A stretch of DNA of 64,000 bases from Haloplasma contractile SSD-17B (GTDB lineage Bacteria; Bacillota_I; Bacilli_A; Haloplasmatales; Haloplasmataceae): the NCBI RefSeq assembly GCF_000215935.2, contig NZ_AFNU02000004.1, positions 124,001-188,000 on the forward strand, written 5' to 3'. The position numbers and the translations under genes were made by a program. Positions 27,962-36,968 of the stretch are shown here, piece after piece. The notes under the pieces are model-generated. The model did not search any database, was not told the DNA's origin, and worked only from the letters and a program-made list of their open reading frames with translations. Within the stretch, counting starts at the first letter, position 1. The number at the start of each line of letters is the position of its first letter.

Positions 27962-29326
27962 TTACATATTTTTGGAATTTTTAACATAACCTTCTTTATT
28001 AATTTGTCTAGAACGTGCTATTGCTAATGTATACTTTGGTACATTTTGATTTAATGTCGATCCTGCTGCTATAACAGAGTGGTCATCAATTTCTATCGGA
28101 GCAATTAAATTTGCATTACATCCTATAAATACATGATCCCCTATAACCGTTTTATGTTTTTCTGTTCCATCATAATTAACCGTTATTGCACCGCATCCCA
28201 TATTTACATGTTCACCAATCGATGCATCTCCCATATAGGCTAAGTGTGCGGCACTACTATTGTTACCAAAAGTTGTATTTTTAATTTCAACAAAGTTACC
28301 AATTCTTCCATTATTACCAATTTTAGCATCTTTTCTAAAATGAGCAAATGGGCCCACGTTTGTATGATTGCCTACAATTGAATCCGTTATGACAGATTGT
28401 TTAATTGTAGTACTATTTCCTATCTCAACGTTTTCTAAATGAGTGTTTGGTCCTATTATACAATCACTACCAATTTTATTTTTTCCTAATATTGTTGTAC
28501 CTGGATATATTATTGTATCTGTTTCAATTTCTGTATCACAAGATATATACGTATTATTAGGGTCAATAATGGAAACACCATTAACCATAAGTTGATTATT
28601 TATACGTTTCTTAAGAAGTTCTTCAGCACGAGCAAGCGAGACACGATCGTTTACACCAATCGTCTCAGATGCATCATCTATCAAATAAGCCAATACTTTA
28701 TGTCTATTTTTCTTGAAGATTTCAATAACATCTGTAAGGTAGTATTCCCCTTGTTTATTTTCATTGCTAATATTATTAAGGTATTTAAATAGTAACTTAT
28801 TATCAAAGCAATATGTTCCTGTATTAATCTCACTAACTTGTCTCTCTTTTTCAGTAGCGTCCTTATGTTCTACAATTTTCATAACCTCTTGATTATCTCT
28901 TATTATTCTTCCATATCCAGTTGGGTCATCCATATTTGCTGATAAGATTGTTGCCTTTGACTCATTTTGCTCATGAAAGTTAATTAACTTGTCTATCGTT
29001 TCAGTAGTTATTAATGGCGTATCTCCACAGATAACAACTGTCGTTCCATCTTGATTCTTAAGTAAATCCTCTGCCATCATAACTGCGTGACCTGTTCCTA
29101 ACTGTTCAGATTGAAGAGTAAATTTTACAGACTTTTCTAGTACTGATTTAACTTCATCAGCTCCGTGTCCTACAACTACAATCTTTTCCTCTACATTCCC
29201 TCTATCAAGATTATCTACTACATGTTCTACCATTGGTTTTCCTAAAACAGGATGGAGAACTTTATATAATTTAGATTTCATCCTAGTTCCTTTTCCGGCT
29301 GCTAAAATAATAGCATTACGTTTCAT
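27962..29326 (-). CDS. glmU: Bifunctional GlmU (GlcNAc-1-P uridyltransferase/GlcN-1-P acetyltransferase)
   Basis: The 454-residue protein has an N-terminal nucleotidyltransferase (ILAAGKGTRMKSKLYKVLHPVLGKPM, EQLGTGHAVMMAE, INTGTYCFD) and a C-terminal left-handed beta-helix of hexapeptide repeats with the acetyltransfer site region KNTTFGNNSSAAHLAYMGDA and GCGAITVNYDG. It supplies UDP-GlcNAc for peptidoglycan and teichoic acids. AAAGGAGAGAATGGT precedes the ATG. SpoVG, which precedes glmU in B. subtilis, is absent here; veg lies upstream instead. Confidence 0.98.
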   Translation of the reverse strand: MKRNAIILAAGKGTRMKSKLYKVLHPVLGKPMVEHVVDNLDRGNVEEKIVVVGHGADEVKSVLEKSVKFTLQSEQLGTGHAVMMAEDLLKNQDGTTVVICGDTPLITTETIDKLINFHEQNESKATILSANMDDPTGYGRIIRDNQEVMKIVEHKDATEKERQVSEINTGTYCFDNKLLFKYLNNISNENKQGEYYLTDVIEIFKKNRHKVLAYLIDDASETIGVNDRVSLARAEELLKKRINNQLMVNGVSIIDPNNTYISCDTEIETDTIIYPGTTILGKNKIGSDCIIGPNTHLENVEIGNSTTIKQSVITDSIVGNHTNVGPFAHFRKDAKIGNNGRIGNFVEIKNTTFGNNSSAAHLAYMGDASIGEHVNMGCGAITVNYDGTEKHKTVIGDHVFIGCNANLIAPIEIDDHSVIAAGSTLNQNVPKYTLAIARSRQINKEGYVKNSKNM

Positions 29327-29364
29327 ACCATTCTCTCCTTTTAGACATTTTTCTACACATTTTT

Positions 29365-29393
29365 ATTATATACAATATTACTTAAAAAACCAA
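29365..29393 (-). promoter_or_regulatory. glmU-prs sigma-A promoter
   Basis: On the minus strand TTGGTT and TATAAT are separated by 17 bases, about 40 bases upstream of the glmU start. Confidence 0.65.
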
Positions 29394-29485
29394 CTATAGT
29401 CGTTTAGTTTTGACAGGTTTTTCTAAACTTTCTCCATAATCTAGTTTCTTTCTATATTTCTAGAGAAATATGGTCGTAAAAAACA

Positions 29486-29521
29486 TAAAAAGACACCAGC
29501 ATTTTAAATGATGGTGCCTTC
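29486..29521 (-). terminator. veg terminator
   Basis: On the minus strand AAGGCACCA..ATTT pairs with AAAT..TGGTGTCTT, followed by TTTATGTTTTTT. Confidence 0.8.
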
Positions 29522-29527
29522 AGAATT

Positions 29528-29791
29528 TTATTCTTCTTCTTCAGCTTCGTCGTAAGCTTTTAATACAGCTTCTTCAATAGTACCACGTAATGTCTTATTT
29601 ATTGGATGGCAAATATCACGATATTCACCACTTACGTGTTTCTTGCTTGGCATTGCTACAAATTTCCCATTTTGACCTTCAATCAATCTCACCTCATGAA
29701 TAACAAAACAATCATCAAAAGTAAGAGAGCAAACTGCCTTTAAGCGGTTTTTGTTTGGAATCTTCTTTAACTTTACGTTTGTTACTACCAT
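29528..29791 (-). CDS. veg: Veg protein
   Basis: The 87-residue protein is the small basic Veg family member found throughout Bacillota between yabG/ispE and glmU; the VHEVRLIEGQNGKFVAMPSKK and GEYRDICHPI stretches also resemble the SpoVG fold family. In B. subtilis Veg influences biofilm gene expression and spore outgrowth. GCGAGGGGATAAAG precedes the ATG, with a strong promoter just upstream. Its C-terminal tail is very acidic (EAEEEE). It is co-oriented with ispE and glmU but has its own promoter and terminator. Because SpoVG itself is missing here, misannotation as SpoVG is possible. The KLKKIPNKNRLKAVCSLTFDDCFVIHEVRLI pattern is in fact closer to SpoVG than to Veg, which usually has an IKxxLDxxxGxxV N-terminus, so SpoVG is the main alternative. 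Confidence 0.5.
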   Translation of the reverse strand: MVVTNVKLKKIPNKNRLKAVCSLTFDDCFVIHEVRLIEGQNGKFVAMPSKKHVSGEYRDICHPINKTLRGTIEEAVLKAYDEAEEEE

Positions 29792-29835
29792 CTTTATCCC
29801 CTCGCTTTACTGTTGTGTTGACCCTCATATTACAT

Positions 29836-29863
29836 ATTATACCATATTTGTAGTCTATATCAA
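29836..29863 (-). promoter_or_regulatory. Promoter of the veg/spoVG-type gene
   Basis: On the minus strand TTGATA and TATAAT are separated by 16 bases, followed by a leader of about 40 bases and GAGGGG ribosome site. Confidence 0.7.
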
Positions 29864-29875
29864 TACTTTTTTTAA

Positions 29876-30724
29876 CTATCCTAGCATTCTTACTGCAAAA
29901 ATTTGGTACTTATCTTGGTCTAAACTGTTAATAAGTCGGTTTTTTTTGTTTTCACGATATACAAATGCAAAAACAGTAGGACCACTACCACTCATTAAGG
30001 CTGCATCAGCACCATATTTTAATAATTTTTCTTTTATTTTTTTCACATCAGGATACCGTTTAAACGTTACATCTTCTAATGAGTTTCCTAAATTTTTACA
30101 CATAGATTTATAATCCCCATTTAAAACAGCATCTAACATTGCTTTAGTATCTGGATGCTTAAGCGAGTTTACTTCGACATTGCTAAAAATATGCTTTGTT
30201 GAAACTCCGAATTTTGGTTTCACTAAGATCACCCAACATTTAGGGGCTGGTTTAATTGGTTTAATAATTTCTCCTCGACCTGTTGCAAGAGCTGTCTTTC
30301 CATATATACAAAAGGGTACATCAGATCCAATCCTAGCTCCTATCTCACTTAATTCTTCAAACGACATATTTAACTTCCACAGACGGTCAAGTCCTCTTAA
30401 GGTTGCAGCAGCATCGCTACTCCCACCTGCAAGCCCTGCAGCTACTGGTATGTTTTTATTAATGTGAATACGGACCCCTTTCTTTATTCCATATTGCTCT
30501 TTAATTAATTTCGCAGCTTTATAGGATAAGTTTTTGTTATCTACTGGCAAGTACCGTCTGTTAGTGGTAATAATTATTCGATCCTCATCTGTTTCAGATA
30601 TTGATAACCGGTCATACAAGTCTACTGTTGTCATAACCATATTTAGTTCATGATATCCATCTTCACGCTTTCCTATTACATCAAGTGTTAAGTTTATTTT
30701 GGCGGGTGCCTTTTCATGTATCAT
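29876..30724 (-). CDS. ispE: 4-diphosphocytidyl-2-C-methyl-D-erythritol kinase
   Basis: There are 282 residues from the ATG preceded by TCAGGAGGAATTCATTT; an upstream in-frame start at 30775 would add 17 unlikely residues. The GHMP-kinase signatures are present: KAPAKINLTLDV, the ATP-loop VAAGLAGGSSDAAATLRGL, and SGSGPTVFAF. It performs the ATP-dependent step of the MEP isoprenoid pathway, implying this organism uses MEP rather than mevalonate. Another isoprenoid-linked gene (the Gx/HepPP synthase component-like protein) is at 48.9 kb. It sits between yabG and the veg/spoVG-type gene. Confidence 0.97.
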   Translation of the reverse strand: MIHEKAPAKINLTLDVIGKREDGYHELNMVMTTVDLYDRLSISETDEDRIIITTNRRYLPVDNKNLSYKAAKLIKEQYGIKKGVRIHINKNIPVAAGLAGGSSDAAATLRGLDRLWKLNMSFEELSEIGARIGSDVPFCIYGKTALATGRGEIIKPIKPAPKCWVILVKPKFGVSTKHIFSNVEVNSLKHPDTKAMLDAVLNGDYKSMCKNLGNSLEDVTFKRYPDVKKIKEKLLKYGADAALMSGSGPTVFAFVYRENKKNRLINSLDQDKYQIFAVRMLG

Positions 30725-31027
30725 AAATGAATTCCTCCTGATTACTTTTCCTACCATAAAAAATGGACTGTTCAAATAAGCTATTAATAATTTTTCGTTT
30801 AACTAAAATTCTGTCAATAGAGTAACCATGCCATGCATATTATTATTCTATTATCTATTATATAGTTTAAAAATGCTATAGCTTGTCCTAGTTATAAAAA
30901 GATAAATGAATGTATTCTTTAGATTCTATTATAAATAACTTATGTAGTTTATGTAAAGTCTATTAGTATAATTATGGCTATTATAACCATTTTTTTTGCA
31001 ATTATTAGACAAATACATTCATTAAAT
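30725..31027. other. Intergenic region between yabG and ispE
   Basis: The region is very AT-rich with no ORF. Apart from the ispE promoter at 30928-30957 nothing was recognised. The transcript would have a leader of about 195 bases before ispE, in which no clear regulatory RNA consensus was seen. Confidence 0.5.
30928..30957 (-). promoter_or_regulatory. Candidate ispE promoter
   Basis: On the minus strand TTTACA and TATAAT are separated by 18 bases, about 200 bases upstream of the ispE start. Confidence 0.5.
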
Positions 31028-31807
31028 CTAATAATGTAATGTTTTTAGTGTTCCAAAACTATCAATTCCACCCATTCCATCATACTTATTACTTGTTCTC
31101 TCTACTGCATCAAATACATTTACTGTCTCATTAAATGGTGTAATGCTACACTTAATTGCTATTATAGCTGGATCTAGTGAGTGAATATTGACCCGTTTAG
31201 GTGAACTTGCAAAGTTGGCTCCTGCTGCAATTAAGGCTTCAAAGTGAGATTGACAGGCTCCTGCTATAACTATTGGTTGATTAGATACGGGATAAGATCG
31301 TCTTATCATTTTTACTGCATCTATATAATGTCTACTATTGCGATAATTCCCCACTTCATCCTGTTCTTTTCTATTAAATGAATCATGCCCTGTAATCACA
31401 ACAATATCCGGTGATAGGTATTTCACGTATTTAGTGATGATTGATGGTATATCTTCTTCTTCTGCTGATATTCCAACTGCATATATTCCTAATTGTTTAT
31501 ATACGTTTAAACATTTTTTCATATATTTTTCATCACCATCAATATGAAGAATCTTTCCCGTCAGAAACTTTTTTCTATAATCAAACCTAGAACTTTCTGT
31601 TATATCACGAATTAATTCTTCTTCAATCGCTTCTTCTTCCTCAAGTTTATCATTATTTACAATTTCTAAATCATCTAACGGTGCATCCGCTATTAGTCTT
31701 ACTGTCTTACCGATCAAGATTGCCTGCTCATCTTTTATTTCACTTACTTCAAATATAATATCTAAGTTATAGGATTTTCTTCCTACAATATCTCCTTCTG
31801 TAATCAT
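31028..31807 (-). CDS. yabG: Sporulation-specific peptidase YabG
   Basis: There are 259 residues from the ATG preceded by CAGGGGGATGATT (another ATG two codons upstream overlaps that ribosome site). It is a little shorter than the roughly 290 of B. subtilis. The N-terminus GDIVGRKSYNLDIIFEV, the His region VVITGHDSFNRKEQ and the Cys region PIVIAGACQSHFEALIAAGANFASSP are the conserved blocks around the proposed catalytic His and Cys. YabG processes spore coat proteins in the mother cell and, in clostridia, germination factors. It follows ksgA by about 200 bases, as in Bacillus, and should be sigma-K controlled; no promoter was resolved. Confidence 0.95.
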   Translation of the reverse strand: MITEGDIVGRKSYNLDIIFEVSEIKDEQAILIGKTVRLIADAPLDDLEIVNNDKLEEEEAIEEELIRDITESSRFDYRKKFLTGKILHIDGDEKYMKKCLNVYKQLGIYAVGISAEEEDIPSIITKYVKYLSPDIVVITGHDSFNRKEQDEVGNYRNSRHYIDAVKMIRRSYPVSNQPIVIAGACQSHFEALIAAGANFASSPKRVNIHSLDPAIIAIKCSITPFNETVNVFDAVERTSNKYDGMGGIDSFGTLKTLHY

Positions 31808-31944
31808 AATCATCCCCCTGTTTATATTCTATGATAAATAGAGAGAAAAGTGATAGCTAACAGTAAATACAATATGGTATCGGACTTTCAGTTATGATAA
31901 CTTGTAGATTTTTCAGTGTGCTTTACAGTGAATTATTATTAAAT

Positions 31945-32001
31945 TCAAAATAAGCTCTATTAAAGACTGTATTTTCCGGTTATACAATCTCTAACAGAGC
32001 C
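31945..32001 (-). terminator. rnmV-ksgA terminator
   Basis: On the minus strand GCTCTGTTA.AGA.TGTAT pairs with ATACA.TCT.TAATAGAGC, followed by TTATTTT, just past the ksgA stop. The stem is long with a few mismatches. Confidence 0.7.
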
Positions 32002-32007
32002 CTTTAT

Positions 32008-32886
32008 TTATGTTACATATTTTATAAACTCATTACTAAGTTTTGCAAATTGCTCGATTGTTAATGATTCTCCCCTTGCATTTTCCTTTATATCAACAGC
32101 CTTTAATGCTGTTTTTATATCATCAGTTGTTAGAACACCCTTTAATGATTGCTTAAGATTATTATAAATTGTCTTACGTCTTTGAATAAAACTACCACGA
32201 ACTACCTTAAAGAAGAATGACTCATCATTGACCTTTACGGCTGGTTCTTCTCTTTTGTCTAACCGAACAACTGCACTATCAACATTAGGTTTAGGTATAA
32301 ATACAGTTTTTGGAACAGTTAATACGATTTTCGGAATTGTATAGTAATTGACTGCAATTGTTAGTGAATTATACTCTTTTGTATTTGGTCCACCCGATAA
32401 ACGTTTCGCAACCTCTTTTTGCATCATAACACAATAGCGATTAATTGGTAGATTTTTTTCAATTAATCCCATAAGTATTGGTGTTGTAATATAATAAGGA
32501 AGATTGGCAACAACTGCTATATCTTCATAACCATTAAACTCTTCTTCAATCATCTTATTTACATTAGCCTTTAAGATATCTTCATTTATAATTATAATAT
32601 TATTATACGGTTGTAATGTTTCATCGAGTATAGGAATTAATCGTTGATCTATTTCATACGCGACTACCTTCTTAGCTTTTTTTGCTAATTGCTCTGTTAG
32701 TGCTCCAATACCAGGGCCGATTTCAATTACACCTGTTTCTTCTGTAATATCAGCACTGCTTACTATATTTTTTAATATATTCAAGTCTACTAAAAAATTT
32801 TGTCCAAAACTTTTTTTAAGATGAAAGTTATATTTTTTAATTATATGATTTGTGTTTGTTATTGTTGCTATATCTTTTTTATTCAA
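32008..32886 (-). CDS. rsmA: 16S rRNA (adenine1518-N6/adenine1519-N6)-dimethyltransferase KsgA/RsmA
   Basis: There are 292 residues from a TTG start that aligns with the usual MNKDIAT... N-terminus; an upstream frame to 32919 lies inside rnmV. The motifs KKSFGQNFLVD, EIGPGIGALTEQLA, YEIDQRL and VANLPYYITTP are those of the KsgA/Erm fold. It dimethylates two adenines near the 3' end of 16S rRNA during small-subunit maturation. The start overlaps the end of rnmV by 8 bases, so translation is probably coupled. Confidence 0.97.
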   Translation of the reverse strand: MNKKDIATITNTNHIIKKYNFHLKKSFGQNFLVDLNILKNIVSSADITEETGVIEIGPGIGALTEQLAKKAKKVVAYEIDQRLIPILDETLQPYNNIIIINEDILKANVNKMIEEEFNGYEDIAVVANLPYYITTPILMGLIEKNLPINRYCVMMQKEVAKRLSGGPNTKEYNSLTIAVNYYTIPKIVLTVPKTVFIPKPNVDSAVVRLDKREEPAVKVNDESFFFKVVRGSFIQRRKTIYNNLKQSLKGVLTTDDIKTALKAVDIKENARGESLTIEQFAKLSNEFIKYVT

Positions 32887-33451
32887 GGATATCACGACCA
32901 TTCTCTTGATTAAATTCAATGATTAATTGTTCTAACTGATTATAGTTAATTCCAAATAGATGACATTTTTTTAAAAATTGTTTCGCGTTGTTATGTCCGA
33001 GAGAAAGCCTCTTACTAATATAATCTCTTAACACTTTACTATCTTTATGTCCGATTAATTTTAAGCCTATTAAATCTTTATAATATATATTATGTGTAGT
33101 TTGTTCCGGAATATAGTTTATGCACGAAAGGGCGTTTTTTATATCAATTTCAGTACAGTGTTCTATTCCTACTTTTTTCTTATCCTTTGATATTGCTTTG
33201 TTTTTTTCTATATAAGCATTAATACAGCCAGGTACGTATTCATTAATAATCCTTCTAACTCGTTTCCCTGGGTAGTCAGGATCTGTAAATATGATGACAC
33301 CCCTTTTATCCCTAGCTTCTTTTATCAACTGAAGTGTGCGTTCATTGATTGCACTACCTCTTGTTTCAATTGTTTCTATTTTTTTAAATATTTCTTTTAG
33401 ACGTCTTGTATCCTCTTTACCTTCTACTACAACGATTTCTTTTATCTCCAT
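32879..33451 (-). CDS. rnmV: Ribonuclease M5
   Basis: There are 190 residues from the ATG preceded by TGGTGATAAAA; an upstream in-frame ATG at 33463 adds four residues. The N-terminal TOPRIM domain shows the Glu of EIVVVEGKEDTRRL and the acidic pair of VIIFTDPDYPGKRVRR. RNase M5 matures 5S rRNA with the help of ribosomal protein L18. It is paired with ksgA as in nearly all Bacilli. In B. subtilis metS, a TatD nuclease gene and yabE lie upstream, but here an EamA transporter on the other strand interrupts that order. Confidence 0.97.
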   Translation of the reverse strand: MEIKEIVVVEGKEDTRRLKEIFKKIETIETRGSAINERTLQLIKEARDKRGVIIFTDPDYPGKRVRRIINEYVPGCINAYIEKNKAISKDKKKVGIEHCTEIDIKNALSCINYIPEQTTHNIYYKDLIGLKLIGHKDSKVLRDYISKRLSLGHNNAKQFLKKCHLFGINYNQLEQLIIEFNQENGRDILE

Positions 33452-33568
33452 TTTTATCACCATTTCTTATTTTAACACAAATTTTGGATTAATAAATATA
33501 GACAATAGATATTTATTACTATATAATCAAACTATTGTGTGAAATATTAATTTAAGGTGTGTGTTAGT

Positions 33569-34441
33569 GTGATTTATTTATTATTCGCAATACTCGTTTC
33601 AACCGCAATTCCAATTGTTTTTAAGATTGCTCACCATTCAAAACTTAGTGAAAAAGTTCTAATTACACTGAACTATTTTTTCGGCGCTTTCGCTAGTTTA
33701 TTCTATTTTATCCTTAACTTTAAAGGGAACATTGACATACGTTCATTGCTTATTTGCATATTATTCGGTTTAATTACAGGAGTTGTGTACTTCCTTGCCC
33801 TAATTTTCTATCATAAGTCGATTGTGTCATCGGGAGCTAGTAAATCTGCCTTATTCATGAAGCTTAGTATGTTAATTCCTATTATTCTTTCCATTATTGT
33901 ATTTAATGATCCCATTACATTGTTACTGATTTTTGGGATTATACTAGCCATTATATCAATTGTTATCATTAATGGTGGATTTAATCAACTTAAAGGATTA
34001 ACTATTTCATTGATGTTATTGTTCACCTTTGGTGGCTTAGCGGACTTTTGCAATAAAATATTTGAACAATATGTTTCTAATGATTATCTAGGACTCTTTT
34101 TGTTTTTTGTTTTCTTTTCTGCCTTTATTGCTAGTGCTGTTAAATTTCGTAGACAGTTCATTAAACACTTTCACAAAAAAGATATATTATTTGGTTTATT
34201 CTTAGGAGTTCCAAATAGTTTGTCCTCATTCTTTATTATTCACTCACTAAGAGTACTACCTGCTTCTGTTACCTTTGTAACTTTGAACATTGCAACTATA
34301 CTTTTGGTTACTTTAATTAGTGTATTATTTTTTGAAGAAACGTTAAAGAAGCGTGATATAATTGCTTTTATAATCAGTATTGTAGCCATTTACTTCATGA
34401 TTAATTCAGAACTCAAACTTTTAGAGCTATTTGTTTTATAA
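33569..34441 (+). CDS. EamA/DMT-superfamily membrane transporter
   Basis: There are 290 residues from the GTG preceded at 9 bases by AAGGTG; the frame could open four codons earlier, but that GTG overlaps the ribosome site. About ten membrane segments form two EamA halves (GVVYFLALIFYHKSIVSSGASKSALFMKLSMLIPIIL; ASVTFVTLNIATILLVTLISVLFFEETLKKRDIIAFIISI). This is the drug/metabolite transporter fold. The substrate is unknown. It faces the lysine operon convergently and shares a terminator with it; a lysine-related role is only a guess. Confidence 0.8.
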   Translation: MIYLLFAILVSTAIPIVFKIAHHSKLSEKVLITLNYFFGAFASLFYFILNFKGNIDIRSLLICILFGLITGVVYFLALIFYHKSIVSSGASKSALFMKLSMLIPIILSIIVFNDPITLLLIFGIILAIISIVIINGGFNQLKGLTISLMLLFTFGGLADFCNKIFEQYVSNDYLGLFLFFVFFSAFIASAVKFRRQFIKHFHKKDILFGLFLGVPNSLSSFFIIHSLRVLPASVTFVTLNIATILLVTLISVLFFEETLKKRDIIAFIISIVAIYFMINSELKLLELFVL

Positions 34442-34442
34442 T

Positions 34443-34495
34443 AAAAAAAACATATATAATCCTAAATATCTATAGGACTGTATATGTTTTTTTAT
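34443..34495. terminator. Bidirectional terminator between EamA gene and lysine operon
   Basis: AAAAAACATATA..ATCCTA pairs with TAGGA..TATATGTTTTTT, with A- and T-runs on both flanks, placed between the two convergent stops. Confidence 0.85.
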
Positions 34496-34504
34496 AGATT
34501 TTAT

Positions 34505-35650
34505 TTAGAATAAATCGAACCCTTTACATATATTGATATAAGCCTCTACACCTTTAATTAGTACGCCTTCGTCGAAATTAAAATAACAACTATGTAGCGG
34601 ATGTGTATATCCTTTTGACTCATTTTTAGTTCCTAGAAACATAAATAAGCCAGGTACAGCCTCTTGGTAATATGAAAAATCTTCAGATAACATCATTGGA
34701 TCGATATCTACTCGGCCTTTTTTTGGTATTACTTTCTTTGCATGTTCATATAGCTTTTGATCATTTAATACTGGTGGGTATAGATCTCTTACAGTTAAGT
34801 CTATATTAACACCATACATCCTTTCAAGGCCTTCATTTATAGACTTCATTCGATCCTTAATTCTCTTATAGACATTGAGATCAAACGCTCTGATTGTACC
34901 TTCTAAGTTTAACTCTTTAGCAATTATATTTCTTGCTTCACCACCGTATAGTTTACCTAGGGTTACAACAGCGGTATCTAATGGGCTAATATTACGACTT
35001 ACAATACTTTGATATGACTGTATCAGATTCGCTGCCACAACAAGTGCATCTATCCCTTTTTGTGGCATCGCTCCATGACTACTTTTTGCTTCAATTTTAA
35101 TGTCAACTTCACCACTCTGTGCCATCATCGGACCAGCTGTTAATCCCATAATTCCCTCTTCTATACCAGGAAATAGGTGTAGTCCGAATACATGTTTAAC
35201 ATTGTATTTTAAAAGAACGCCTTCTTCTACGATTACCTTTGCACCCCCGGGTCCTTCTTCAGCCGGTTGGAAAATAAGTACAATGTTACTTTTCACATGT
35301 TCAAGTGTAGAAAGATAGTTTGCAAAACCCAATAAAATGGTCATATGTCCATCGTGACCACAAGCGTGCATAACACCTTTATGATTCGATTCAAAATCAA
35401 CACCAGTTTGTTCCGTAACTTCTAATGCATCCATATCAGCTCTAAACGCTATAGATGATTCTTCTGTCCCTTTTTTCACAGCTATAATTCCTGTTTTAGC
35501 AACCTGTTCCGTTTCATAACCGAGTGCTTCCAAGTATTTTTTTATATAGTGTGATGTTTTAATCTCCTTAAAACCAATCTCTGGAATTTGATGTAAATCT
35601 CTTCGTATACTAACTAATTCCTTACTAATTTTATTTAATAGTTGTTCCAT
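34505..35650 (-). CDS. dapL: N-acetyldiaminopimelate deacetylase
   Basis: The 381-residue M20D-family metallohydrolase has the motifs RRDLHQIPEIGFKE, AFRADMDALEVTEQTG, MHACGHDGHMTILLG and FQPAEEGPGGAKVIVEEG, with a bimetal site of Cys/His/Glu ligands. Because it is the last gene of a complete lysine operon, it is assigned to the deacetylation of N-acetyl-LL-diaminopimelate (as B. subtilis YkuR/DapL) rather than to hippurate or auxin conjugates, which the same family also contains. GAGGTGATTATTT precedes the ATG. The gap after patA is 84 bases, and no terminator is seen there. Confidence 0.92.
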   Translation of the reverse strand: MEQLLNKISKELVSIRRDLHQIPEIGFKEIKTSHYIKKYLEALGYETEQVAKTGIIAVKKGTEESSIAFRADMDALEVTEQTGVDFESNHKGVMHACGHDGHMTILLGFANYLSTLEHVKSNIVLIFQPAEEGPGGAKVIVEEGVLLKYNVKHVFGLHLFPGIEEGIMGLTAGPMMAQSGEVDIKIEAKSSHGAMPQKGIDALVVAANLIQSYQSIVSRNISPLDTAVVTLGKLYGGEARNIIAKELNLEGTIRAFDLNVYKRIKDRMKSINEGLERMYGVNIDLTVRDLYPPVLNDQKLYEHAKKVIPKKGRVDIDPMMLSEDFSYYQEAVPGLFMFLGTKNESKGYTHPLHSCYFNFDEGVLIKGVEAYINICKGFDLF

Positions 35651-35734
35651 AAATAATCACCTCACCTTAATGTATTGTCAATATATACCGTTTTATATAT
35701 TGTAACCTACTATATGGTAAAAGAACAGTAAAGT

Positions 35735-36937
35735 CTACTGTTCTTTTTCTATAGTTGATACTATATTCTCAAATAAATTTAAAAATACATCTAATTCCTC
35801 ATATGAAATTGTGAGTGGAGGTAATAATCTTATAACGGTCTGACTAGCAATATTTATTAGAACCTTCTTTTCCATAGCGAGTTCTCTTATCCTATATGCT
35901 AAATCACGATCTCTTACTTCTATTCCAATCATTAAACCTCTCCCACGTATCTGCTTAATCAGTTGTGGATAACTACTTTTTAGTTCTTTTACCCGATTTA
36001 TAACATACTGTCCTTTATCTTTGATTTCTTTCTGAAATGACGGTTTGATGACTTCTTCTAGGACAGCCTTCCCTGCGATACATGAAACAGGGTTTCCACC
36101 AAATGTTGTTCCGTGTTCACCAGGTGCAAACACATTCTCTAAATAATAAGGAACTAATAATGCACCTAATGGTAATCCTCCACCTATGGATTTTGCCAAT
36201 GTAACAAGGTCAGGTGTAACGTTATAGTGTTCATAGGCAAATAAGTCACCAGTTCTTCCCATTCCTGTTTGAACTTCATCAATACATATTAAAAATTTAT
36301 ATTTTGATCTTAGTTCGTTTAGTTTACTCATAAATGTATCTGTCACTTCATTAACGCCACTTTCTCCTTGAACTAATTCAAGAAATACAGCACAAGTTTG
36401 TTCAGACACTAAATTTTCTAAAGATTCTAAATCATTTAATTCAAAGTGTTTGACACCGTCTATTGTTGGCGTAAACATCTTTTTATATTTTTCTTGACCA
36501 GTTAACGTCATCCCACCATATGTACGACCATGAAACGATTTATTAGCGGTTAGAATCTCAAATTTATTCTTCGATATCGTTTTTCCATACTTTCTAGCTA
36601 ACTTGATTGCAGCCTCATTCGCTTCAGTTCCAGAGTTTGAGAAAAATATCTTAGACGCAAAAGAGTTTTCTACTAATAATTTAGCTAAGTCTACTGTCGG
36701 TTCACTGACAAAAAAGTTCGATATATGCAAGTAACAATCCAATTGATCCTTAATATTATTTATTATATGTTGATTCCTATGACCCAGATTATTAACCGAT
36801 AGACCACTAAACAAATCTAAGTAACGATCTCCCTTTTTATCAACTAAATAGGAACCCTCAGCATACTCAACCTCGATGTTTAGGCGTTTATATACATTAA
36901 GTATATAAGCTTGATCCATTTGAATTAAATCTCCCAC
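35735..36937 (-). CDS. patA: N-acetyl-LL-diaminopimelate aminotransferase (class III PLP enzyme)
   Basis: There are 400 residues from the GTG preceded by AGGAGGTGAGATT; the frame opens six codons earlier, within the ribosome site. Class III aminotransferase motifs are SNSGTEANEAAIKLARKYG, ICIDEVQTGMGRTG, and the PLP-Lys in LVTLAKSIGGGLPLGA, followed by EHGTTFGGNPVSC. The family includes acetylornithine aminotransferases (ArgD), but its place between dapH and dapL assigns it to the aminotransfer step of the acetylase branch. B. subtilis PatA is of a different fold type (class I), so this is a functional substitute by context, not an orthologue. It may serve both arginine and lysine pathways. 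Confidence 0.75.
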   Translation of the reverse strand: MGDLIQMDQAYILNVYKRLNIEVEYAEGSYLVDKKGDRYLDLFSGLSVNNLGHRNQHIINNIKDQLDCYLHISNFFVSEPTVDLAKLLVENSFASKIFFSNSGTEANEAAIKLARKYGKTISKNKFEILTANKSFHGRTYGGMTLTGQEKYKKMFTPTIDGVKHFELNDLESLENLVSEQTCAVFLELVQGESGVNEVTDTFMSKLNELRSKYKFLICIDEVQTGMGRTGDLFAYEHYNVTPDLVTLAKSIGGGLPLGALLVPYYLENVFAPGEHGTTFGGNPVSCIAGKAVLEEVIKPSFQKEIKDKGQYVINRVKELKSSYPQLIKQIRGRGLMIGIEVRDRDLAYRIRELAMEKKVLINIASQTVIRLLPPLTISYEELDVFLNLFENIVSTIEKEQ

Positions 36938-36968
36938 AATCTCACCTCCTAACATATCTACTTATTAT

